From Streptomyces sp. NBC_00620 (lineage in GTDB: Bacteria > Actinomycetota > Actinomycetes > Streptomycetales > Streptomycetaceae), in assembly GCF_026341825.1 (NCBI RefSeq), contig NZ_JAPENY010000003.1:124001-188000 (forward strand): a stretch of DNA of 64,000 nucleotides, in the 5' to 3' direction. Made by a program: the position numbers and the translations under genes. Below the pieces are notes generated by a model that saw only the letters and a program-made list of their open reading frames with translations, ran no database searches and was not told where the DNA came from. Numbering within the stretch: the first letter of the stretch is position 1; each line of letters begins with the position of its first letter. Below are positions 7,899-15,019 of the stretch, one piece after another.

Positions 7899-10592
7899 AT
7901 GACGGACGACACGCTCAGTCGACCCACAGTCCACGCCCTGCTCTCGGACGGCACCACCGTGTGCATCCGTCCGACCACGCCAGGCGATCACAAGCAGTTG
8001 CGGGGGTTCTACGAGGGGATGTCCCCGGAGAACCTCCGGCTGCGGTTCTTCGCGGCGAGCCGCCGTTCCGCCGCGATGGCCGCCGACCGGGCCTGCGCGC
8101 CGCCGCGACCCGGATACCGTGCCCTCCTCGCCGAGACGAAGGACCACGTGATCGGCCTGGCCGAGTACGAGACCGGCGAGGACACCAAATCGGCCGAGAT
8201 CTCCATCGCCGTGGCCGACGGGCTGCATCACCGGGGCGTCGGCACACTCCTTCTCGAACACCTGGTCTCGGCCGCCCGCGCTGCGGGCATCACCACGTTC
8301 AGCGCCGACGCGCTCAGCGAGAACCACGAGATCCTGCGGCTCTTCGCCGACCTGGGACTGCGTACGGCTCGCCGCTTCGAGGGCCCGGAGGTGCGCTGCA
8401 CCGTCGAACTCGGCGAGGACGACACCTATCTGACGGCCGTCGAGGCACGCGGCCGGGCCGCCGGCGTGGCCAGCCTGGAGCCGCTGCTGCGACCGGACGC
8501 GATCGCCGTGATCGGCGCCGGACGCAGGCCCGGGTCGGTGGGGCGGGCCATCCTGCACCATCTGCACACGGGAGGCTTCACCCGGCGCCTCTTCGCGGTG
8601 AACCCGAGCGTCACCTCGATACTCGGGGTGCCCTCCTACCCGTCGGTCGGCGCCCTGCCCAAGATCCCCGACCTCGCGGTCGTCGCCGTGCCCGCCGCCG
8701 CGGTCCCCGCCATCGCCGAGGAGTGCGGCAAGGCCGGTGTGCGGGCACTCCTCGTCGTGTCCGCCGGACTCGACAGCGCTCAGGCGGAGTCCTTGATGGC
8801 GGCGTGCCGGACGTACGGTATGCGGCTCGTCGGTCCCAACTGCCTCGGCATCTCCAACACCGACCCGCACTTCTCCCTCGACGCCACCTTCGCCGCCGAC
8901 CACCCGCGCCCCGGCACGGCGGGCGTCGCGGTGCAGTCGGGAGGCGTCGGCATCGCCCTGCTGGACGGGCTGTCCCGGCTCGGCATCGGTGTCTCGTCCT
9001 TCGCATCGCTGGGCGACAAGTACGACGTCAGCGGCAACGACATGCTCCAGTGGTGGGAGAGTGACGGCCGCACCGAACTCGCCCTGTTGCATCTGGAGTC
9101 GTTCGGCAACCCGCGGGCGTTCTCCCGCACCGCTCGGCGCGTGACCCGCCGTATGCCCGTCCTGACCGTCGACGCGGGGCGCACCGACGCGGGCCGCCGC
9201 GCGGCTGCCTCGCACACCGCAGCAGCGGCGACGCGCACCATGACCCGGCAGGCACTGTTCACCCAGGCGGGGATCACCGCGACCCGGTCGGTGGGCGAAC
9301 TCCTGGAAACCGCGGCTCTGTTGCACTCCCAGCCACTCCCGACGGGCACCCGCGTCGCGATCGTCACCAACGCGGGCGGTGCGGGTGTGCTCAGCGCCGA
9401 CGCCTGCGCGGAGGCGGGACTCTCCCTCCCGCCGCTCACCCCGGAGGTGGTCGACGACCTGCTCGCCGTGCTGCCCGACGGTGCCGCGGTCGGCAACCCG
9501 ATCGACGCCACCGCCGCCGTCACGGAGGAGCAGCTCAGGGACTGTGTGGACCGGATCATGCGGTATCAGGGCATCGATGCCGTACTGCTGGCCCTCGTCC
9601 CCACCGCGGTCGCCGCGGCTACCGGCGACGACCTGATCCGGTCCCTCACCCGCGCTCCCGGACGCCGGGAACGGCCGGTCGCCGCGGTGCGACTCGAGCA
9701 GGATCTGCCGGTCCGGCTGCTGCCCGCCACGGACGGCAGCACCGTCCCCTCGTACGCGGAACCCCAGGCGGCGGCACGGGCGTTGGCCCACGCGGCCCGG
9801 CGTGCGGCGTGGCTGAGCCGACCCGACGGGACGATCCCTGAGCTCGCCGGAGTCGACACCCCTCGCGCCCAGGCCGTCGCCGAAACCTACCTCGCCGCGC
9901 ACCCGAACGGCGGCTGGCTCGACCCGCGCACCTGCGCCGAACTCCTCGCCTGCTACGGCATTCCCCAGCTCCCATGGGCCTGGGCGGAGACCGAGGACGA
10001 AGCCGTCATCGCCGCCGAACGGCTGCGCGGCGCCGACGGCCGGGTGGTCATGAAGGCCCACTGGCCGGGCCTGTTGCACAAGAGTCAACAGCACGCCGTC
10101 CACCTCGATCTCCAAGGCGACTCCCAAGTGCGCGCGGCCTTCCGGGACTTCGAGACCCGGTTCGCGGGGCTGCTCACCGGCGTGGTGGTGCAGCCACTCG
10201 CCGCCCGCGGTACGGAACTGTTCGCCGGAGTGGTCCAGGACGAGGTCTTCGGCCCGCTCGTCCTGTTCGGGCTCGGCGGTACGGCGACGGAGGTACTGGC
10301 CGACCACGCGGCCCGGCTCGCCCCACTGACCGACCACGACGTACACGACCTGATCACCGCCCCGCGCTGCGCACCGCTCCTGTTCGGCTCGGAGGGCGGC
10401 GGGCCCGTCGACCTCCAGGGTCTGGAGCAACTACTGCTGCGGCTGTCCCGCATGGCGGGCGACCTGCCGCAACTCGCCGAGGCCGACTTCAACCCCGTTC
10501 TCGCGACACCGGGCGGAGTCTCCGTCCTCGATGCGCGCGTACGCCTGCTGCCCCGCAGGCCCCAGGACCCGTATCTGCGCCGACTCCGCTGA
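7899..10592 (+). CDS. GNAT acetyltransferase fused to NDP-forming acyl-CoA synthetase (Pat-like)
   Basis: This 897-residue protein has a GNAT domain at about 15-165 (acetyl-CoA loop HHRGVGTLL near 110). A CoA-binding Rossmann domain follows from about 195 and a succinyl-CoA-synthetase-like flavodoxin fold lies in the middle. An ATP-grasp domain occupies about 665-897. Enterobacterial protein lysine acetyltransferase Pat has the GNAT at the C-terminus, whereas this N-terminal order is known in actinomycetes. Such enzymes acetylate and silence acyl-CoA synthetases. The synthetase half may be catalytic or only a sensor. GGAGGAG at 7885-7891 sets the start. It leads an operon with the CBS and flavodoxin genes. 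Confidence 0.85.
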   Translation: MTDDTLSRPTVHALLSDGTTVCIRPTTPGDHKQLRGFYEGMSPENLRLRFFAASRRSAAMAADRACAPPRPGYRALLAETKDHVIGLAEYETGEDTKSAEISIAVADGLHHRGVGTLLLEHLVSAARAAGITTFSADALSENHEILRLFADLGLRTARRFEGPEVRCTVELGEDDTYLTAVEARGRAAGVASLEPLLRPDAIAVIGAGRRPGSVGRAILHHLHTGGFTRRLFAVNPSVTSILGVPSYPSVGALPKIPDLAVVAVPAAAVPAIAEECGKAGVRALLVVSAGLDSAQAESLMAACRTYGMRLVGPNCLGISNTDPHFSLDATFAADHPRPGTAGVAVQSGGVGIALLDGLSRLGIGVSSFASLGDKYDVSGNDMLQWWESDGRTELALLHLESFGNPRAFSRTARRVTRRMPVLTVDAGRTDAGRRAAASHTAAAATRTMTRQALFTQAGITATRSVGELLETAALLHSQPLPTGTRVAIVTNAGGAGVLSADACAEAGLSLPPLTPEVVDDLLAVLPDGAAVGNPIDATAAVTEEQLRDCVDRIMRYQGIDAVLLALVPTAVAAATGDDLIRSLTRAPGRRERPVAAVRLEQDLPVRLLPATDGSTVPSYAEPQAAARALAHAARRAAWLSRPDGTIPELAGVDTPRAQAVAETYLAAHPNGGWLDPRTCAELLACYGIPQLPWAWAETEDEAVIAAERLRGADGRVVMKAHWPGLLHKSQQHAVHLDLQGDSQVRAAFRDFETRFAGLLTGVVVQPLAARGTELFAGVVQDEVFGPLVLFGLGGTATEVLADHAARLAPLTDHDVHDLITAPRCAPLLFGSEGGGPVDLQGLEQLLLRLSRMAGDLPQLAEADFNPVLATPGGVSVLDARVRLLPRRPQDPYLRRLR

Positions 10593-10605
10593 GGAAGGAA
10601 CACTC

Positions 10606-11337
10606 ATGAAGCACAACAAGGTCGGCTCCGTGATGACCACGGAGGTCGTCCGCGCCGAGTACGGCACCCCGTTCAAGGAGGTGGCGCGGCTGCTCGCCGG
10701 CCACCGGATCAGCGGGCTGCCGGTGGTCGACGACGACGAGAAGGTCGTCGGGGTGATCTCCGAGACCGACCTGCTGGTCCGGCAGGCAGAGACGCCTGAC
10801 CCGTACGCGCCGAGGCGCCGCCTCCGGCTCGCCGCGCTGACCCGTGGCGCCAGGAAGCAGGCCGCGAAGGCGAAGGCCCGCACCGCCGGCCGGCTGATGA
10901 CCGAACCGCCCGTCACCGTGCATGCCGACGACACCATCGTCGAGGCCGCCCGGGCCATGGCACAGCACCGCGTGGAGCGGCTGCCCGTCCTCGACGAGGA
11001 GGAACGGCTCGTCGGCATCGTCACGCGCCGCGATCTGCTCCAGGTCTTTCTGCGGCCCGACGCGGACATCCGTGACGAGGTGATCGCGGAAGTGCTGGTG
11101 CGCACGTTGTGGCTGGCGCCCAGGACCGTCGAGGTCTCCGTGATCGAAGGCGTCGTCACGCTCGACGGACACATGGAGCGCAGGAGCGAGACGGAGATCG
11201 CCGTCTCCATGACGCGTCAGATCGACGGCGTCGTCGCGGTGGTCGCCAAGCTCACCCACCGGCTGGACGACTCACGCCTCCAGCCGGACGGGCAGGCACT
11301 GCACGGCGTCACCGACGACTGGCTGCGAAAGCTGTGA
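10606..11337 (+). CDS. CBS-pair protein with C-terminal BON domain
   Basis: This 243-residue protein has two CBS motifs (about 8-55 and 95-150) separated by a basic linker rich in Arg, Lys and Ala. A BON-like segment, about 155-225, contains TVEVSVIEGVVTLDGHMERRSE. CBS pairs bind adenosine nucleotides and sense energy charge; BON may bind membrane or ligand. GAGGAAGGA precedes ATG 10606, 14 bp after the previous gene. Its exact target is unknown. Confidence 0.87.
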   Translation: MKHNKVGSVMTTEVVRAEYGTPFKEVARLLAGHRISGLPVVDDDEKVVGVISETDLLVRQAETPDPYAPRRRLRLAALTRGARKQAAKAKARTAGRLMTEPPVTVHADDTIVEAARAMAQHRVERLPVLDEEERLVGIVTRRDLLQVFLRPDADIRDEVIAEVLVRTLWLAPRTVEVSVIEGVVTLDGHMERRSETEIAVSMTRQIDGVVAVVAKLTHRLDDSRLQPDGQALHGVTDDWLRKL

Positions 11338-11353
11338 GAGGAGGCGGACCGCC

Positions 11354-11863
11354 ATGCCCAGGAGCGTGTTGGTCGCTTACGGAACGACGAACGGATCAAC
11401 CGCGCGGATCGCCGAGACCATCGCCGAGGTGCTGCGCAAGGAGGGAATGCCGGCCGAGGCGGTGCCCGCCCGGTCCGTGACGGATGTGAGCTCGTACGAC
11501 GCCGTGGTGGTGGGCGGCGGACTGTACGCCGGGCGCTGGCACAAGGATGCCCGTCGCTTCGTCCGTCGTCATGGCCGCGAGTTGGCCGAGCGACCGCTGT
11601 GGTTGTTCAGCAGCGGTCCGCTCGACGCCTCGGCCTCGGAGCGGAACCTCCCGCCCGTACCCGGCGTGAAGCGGGCCATGGTCCGGCTCGACGTCACTGA
11701 ACACGTCACGTTCGGGGGGTGCCTCGAAGAGGGTGCGAAGGGCTTCATCGCCCGGAAGATCGTTTCCTCCGGCAAGGGCGGAGACTTCCGCGATTTCGCG
11801 GAGATCGAGGCGTGGGCAGGTCGGATCGCGACCGGCTTGACGGGCGAACCGAAATCAGGCTGA
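11354..11863 (+). CDS. Flavodoxin-domain protein (HemG-like)
   Basis: This 169-residue protein has the flavodoxin N-terminus VLVAYGTTNGSTARIAETIA, which forms the FMN phosphate loop, and the GGGLYAGRWHKDARRF block seen in menaquinone-dependent protoporphyrinogen oxidase (HemG)-like proteins. It is probably an electron carrier or oxidoreductase using FMN. GAGAGGAGG precedes the start, 16 bp after the CBS gene. It is last in the operon and is followed by a strong hairpin. Confidence 0.82.
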   Translation: MPRSVLVAYGTTNGSTARIAETIAEVLRKEGMPAEAVPARSVTDVSSYDAVVVGGGLYAGRWHKDARRFVRRHGRELAERPLWLFSSGPLDASASERNLPPVPGVKRAMVRLDVTEHVTFGGCLEEGAKGFIARKIVSSGKGGDFRDFAEIEAWAGRIATGLTGEPKSG

Positions 11864-11868
11864 ACCGT

Positions 11869-11913
11869 CCGCATCGTGTGGCGGGCGGGCAAGCCGTCCG
11901 CCACACGATGCGG
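11869..11913. terminator. Strong symmetrical hairpin terminator
   Basis: CCGCATCGTGTGGCGG (11869-11884) pairs perfectly over 16 bp with 11898-11913. It starts 6 bp after the flavodoxin stop and ends 34 bp before the next dehydrogenase start, isolating the two transcripts. Confidence 0.8.
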
Positions 11914-11947
11914 GGCAGAAGCAGCGCAACGCCTCAAGGAGGCAGTC

Positions 11948-12988
11948 ATGAAGGCTCTGATCTTCCACGGCCCCGGCAAGCGATCCTGGGACGACGTTCC
12001 CGACCCGGCCATCCAGGACCCGGGCGACGCGATCGTGCGGATCGACGCGGTCACCATCTGCGGCACCGATCTGCACATCCTGAAGGGTGACGTGCCTGCC
12101 GTCGAGTCGGGCCGGGTCCTCGGGCACGAAGCCGTCGGCACCGTGCACGAGGTCGGACCGTCCGTCACCACGGTGCGTCCCGGCGATCGGGTACTGATCT
12201 CCTGCATCAGCGCCTGCGGCCGCTGCCGCTTCTGCCGGGAATCCCAGTACGGCCAGTGCCTGGGCGGCGGAGGCTGGATCCTGGGCCACCGGATCGACGG
12301 CGTCCAGGCCGAGTACGCCCGCGTGCCCTTCGCCGACACCTCGACGCACGTGCTGCCCGAGCAGGTCGGCAACGAGGCGGCGCTCATGCTCGCGGACATC
12401 CTGCCGACGTCGTACGAAGTGGGCGTCCTCAACGGTGAGGTGACGCCGGGCGATGTGGTGGTCGTCGTGGGCGCCGGCCCGATCGGCCTGGCCGCGATCC
12501 TCACGGCCCGGCTCTTCAGCCCCAGCCGCGTCATCGCCGTCGATCCCGCTCCGCGGCGACGCGAAATGGCCGCGCTTTACGGCGCGCACCTGACACTCGA
12601 CCCGGCGTCCGACGTCGTCGGCCGGATCACCGAGCTCACCGACGGACTCGGCGCGGACGTGGCGATCGAAGCGGTTGGCCTTCCGGACACCTTCGAACTC
12701 TGCACCCGCCTGATCCGCCCCGGCGGACGAGTCGCCAACGTCGGCGTGCACGGCCGCCCCGCCACGCTCCACCTGGAGGACCTCTGGATCCGCAACATCA
12801 AGATCACCACCGGCCTCGTGGACACGTACTCCACACCGACGCTGCTGCGGATGGTGGCCGCGAAGCAGCTGGACGTCGACGGGTTCGTCACCCACCGCTT
12901 CGGCCTGCAGGAGATGCAGGAGGCGTACGACGTCTTCAGCCGGCCGGAGGAGAGCGGCGCGCTCAAGGTGGCGCTGTTCGCCTCGTGA
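11948..12988 (+). CDS. Zinc-dependent alcohol/sorbitol-type dehydrogenase
   Basis: This 346-residue medium-chain dehydrogenase has catalytic-zinc residues in TICGTDLHI (about 37-40) and GHEAVG. The structural-zinc loop CGRCRFC...QC is near 92-106, and the NAD fold GAGPIGLAA is near 179. It belongs to the alcohol dehydrogenase/threonine-sorbitol type branch and differs from the AdhP-like copy at 1089. AAGGAGG at 11937-11943 supports ATG 11948. Strong hairpins lie on both sides, so it is monocistronic. The physiological alcohol is unknown. Confidence 0.88.
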   Translation: MKALIFHGPGKRSWDDVPDPAIQDPGDAIVRIDAVTICGTDLHILKGDVPAVESGRVLGHEAVGTVHEVGPSVTTVRPGDRVLISCISACGRCRFCRESQYGQCLGGGGWILGHRIDGVQAEYARVPFADTSTHVLPEQVGNEAALMLADILPTSYEVGVLNGEVTPGDVVVVVGAGPIGLAAILTARLFSPSRVIAVDPAPRRREMAALYGAHLTLDPASDVVGRITELTDGLGADVAIEAVGLPDTFELCTRLIRPGGRVANVGVHGRPATLHLEDLWIRNIKITTGLVDTYSTPTLLRMVAAKQLDVDGFVTHRFGLQEMQEAYDVFSRPEESGALKVALFAS

Positions 12989-12997
12989 CGTACGCCC

Positions 12998-13047
12998 TTG
13001 CCCGAGCGGGTCTGCCGGTCGACGGAACGGCGGACCCGCTCGGGCAA
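12998..13047. terminator. Bidirectional hairpin terminator between convergent genes
   Basis: TTGCCCGAGCGGGTCTGCCG (12998-13017) pairs with 13028-13047 over 20 bp with one mismatch. It lies between the convergent dehydrogenase (stop 12988) and USP (stop 13060). Confidence 0.8.
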
Positions 13048-13059
13048 TTCGCCTGTGGA

Positions 13060-13926
13060 TCAGGAAGGCACCACGGCCACGGGGCACTTGGTGTGCCGGA
13101 GGAGAGCGTGCGCGACAGAGCCCAGACCGGAGCTGTCGACCCCGTCGGCCCTGTCGTCACCACTGGCTTGTCGCCCGAGCACGATCAGTTCGGCGTTGCC
13201 GGAGGATCGGATCAGACCCTCGGCAGGGGTGAACAGGACGACGTCCTCCAGAACGCGGACGTCCGGGTACTTCTCGCGCCACGGCCGCAGCGCGTCGGAC
13301 AGCAGCTGCACCTCGTGGTCCTCCCAGGTGGCACGCTCCTCCCCCGGCACGCCAAAGGGCCACTCGGCGGCGCTGGGGGGAAGCTTCCAGGCATGTAACG
13401 CGTGCAGCCGCACGCCGCGGCGGCCTGCCGCGTCAAAGGCGAAGTCGATGGCCGCGTCCGCCGGGTCGCGGGCGTCGACACCGAGTGTGACCTTGTCGGG
13501 TCGGCTCACCGGGCCGTCGCAGGCGAGCCCGCTGGGCACCAGCACCACCGGGCAGGCGGCGGCCCCGGCGACCGCCAGAGCGGTCGATCCCAGGGGGAGC
13601 CCGGCGTGGCCTCCCTCCCCGCGCAGGCCGAGCACAATCATCTCCGCTTCCCTGCTCTGCGAGTGCAGCGCCCGTGAGGCCGTTCCGGTGAGCCGGACGC
13701 TCTCGGCCCGCAGAGCCGGGTGCCGGGCCATGACCCGGTCCAGTCCTTGGTCCGCCACGATCTCCGGCCGGTACGGCCATCGTTCCGCCGCATCCAACCC
13801 GTTCAGGGGCGAGACGTGGACCACGTGCAGTGAGCACCCGCGCAGTAGCGCCTCGTGTGCGGCCCAGTCGGCTGCGACACGGCTGCGCGCCGACCGGTCG
13901 ACGCCAGCAACGATCACTCGCTCCAT
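13060..13926 (-). CDS. Universal stress protein, two USP domains
   Basis: This 288-residue protein has two UspA folds. The first domain has the nucleotide-binding spacing GLRG, then GS nine residues later (about residues 106-120). The second ends VAHALLRHTKCPVAVV. ATG 13926 follows a GGGGAGG site. It is divergent from another USP (start 14105) over a 178-bp gap containing a degenerate palindrome at 14002-14015, so the two may be co-controlled. Confidence 0.88.
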   Translation of the reverse strand: MERVIVAGVDRSARSRVAADWAAHEALLRGCSLHVVHVSPLNGLDAAERWPYRPEIVADQGLDRVMARHPALRAESVRLTGTASRALHSQSREAEMIVLGLRGEGGHAGLPLGSTALAVAGAAACPVVLVPSGLACDGPVSRPDKVTLGVDARDPADAAIDFAFDAAGRRGVRLHALHAWKLPPSAAEWPFGVPGEERATWEDHEVQLLSDALRPWREKYPDVRVLEDVVLFTPAEGLIRSSGNAELIVLGRQASGDDRADGVDSSGLGSVAHALLRHTKCPVAVVPS

Positions 13927-14001
13927 GACAGTCCGCCTCCCCTGGAGGGAGAAGAAGCCCTCCGAGTCTCCACCCTGGCCGCGGATCGGGGGCGCGTGCA
14001 T

Positions 14002-14015
14002 GGGCCGGATGGACC
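14002..14015. promoter_or_regulatory. Degenerate DosR/OsdR-like box between divergent USP genes
   Basis: GGGCCGGATGGACC matches the GGGnCnnnnGnCCC layout at seven of eight fixed positions. Its centre is about 97 bp upstream of ATG 14105, close to the spacing of the two perfect copies. A CTGGAAT string lies about 50 bp downstream (14065-14071), as it does after the first copy (125-131). Confidence 0.4.
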
Positions 14016-14104
14016 TGGGCGGGTGCCGTACGGCCTCTCCAACCCGCGCCGTCGCGGACGGACTCTGGAATGGAGGAGCAGACCTAGCGCAGGAGGTGCG
14101 CATC

Positions 14105-15007
14105 ATGCTCGCGCCCGTCATTTCCGGAGTCGATGGATCCGCCGAGAGCCTGGCCGCCGCCGAGTGGGCGGCCCGCGAGGCCGTCCGCCGTGAGCGTCCG
14201 CTGCGTCTCGTGCACGCCTGGAACGGACACCCCCGCAAGGCGGAAGGCGAGCCGGCGAACGCCACTCAGCGGCATCTGGCCCGGCGTGCCCTGCGCCAGG
14301 CGGAAGCCCGTGTCCGCGGCGCCTGCCGTGGCGTAGGCCTTGACGACAAGCAGGTGGAGGGCCCCGCGACCGCCGCGCTGCTCCACGCTGCCGAGCAGGC
14401 CGACCTGCTGGTGCTGGGCTCGCGAGGGCTGAGCGGCTTCACCGGATTCCTGGTGGGTTCCGTCGCCCTGGGCGTGGTGGCGAAGGCGACTCGTCCCGTC
14501 GTCCTCGTACGCGCGGGTGAGGAAGCGGAGGACGAGCATCTCCCGGCGGAGGACGGCAGCGCGTCCACGCGCACCGGATACCGGGACGTGGTGCTGGGCA
14601 TCGACCTGAGCGATGCGCACGACGAGGTGATCGAGTTCGCCTTCGAGGCCGCCCGGCTGCGTGGCGCCCGCCTGCGGGTCGTCCACGCGTGGCAGCCGCC
14701 TTCCGCCCTCGACCTCGGCCCCGGGGACATCGCTCTGGTGAGTGAACCGAGGCGTGCGGAGGAGTGGCAGGGATTCCTGTCCGCCGTACTCCAGTTGTGG
14801 CGCGACAAGTACCCGGACGTCGATGTCCTGGAGTCGGTGGTGGCGGACAAGGCCTCGACCGCGCTGCTCCGGGCCGCCTCCGGGGCGAGCCTGCTCGTCA
14901 TCGGACACCGTCTGGCCGATCGGCCGGTGGGCCCGCGCACCGGTCCCGTCACCCATGCCGCCATCCACCACGCCGGCTGCCCCGTGGCCGTCGTCCCCCA
15001 CGAGTGA
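14105..15007 (+). CDS. Universal stress protein, two USP domains
   Basis: This 300-residue protein has two UspA folds. GSRG, then GS nine residues later (about residues 107-121), gives the ATP-binding pattern in the first domain. The second domain ends THAAIHHAGCPVAVVPHE. AGGAGGT at 14091-14097 supports ATG 14105. Only 12 bp separate it from ppdK, so they are probably co-transcribed. It is closely similar in layout to the USP at 161. Confidence 0.9.
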   Translation: MLAPVISGVDGSAESLAAAEWAAREAVRRERPLRLVHAWNGHPRKAEGEPANATQRHLARRALRQAEARVRGACRGVGLDDKQVEGPATAALLHAAEQADLLVLGSRGLSGFTGFLVGSVALGVVAKATRPVVLVRAGEEAEDEHLPAEDGSASTRTGYRDVVLGIDLSDAHDEVIEFAFEAARLRGARLRVVHAWQPPSALDLGPGDIALVSEPRRAEEWQGFLSAVLQLWRDKYPDVDVLESVVADKASTALLRAASGASLLVIGHRLADRPVGPRTGPVTHAAIHHAGCPVAVVPHE

Positions 15008-15019
15008 AAGGCCTCAGCC

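Noticed and set aside
6123..10430. A 1435-codon open frame on the minus strand opposite xfp, gap and the Pat-like gene
   Set aside because: It is antisense to well-supported genes, has no family motif except the short GH65-like piece, and arises from high-GC third-position bias.
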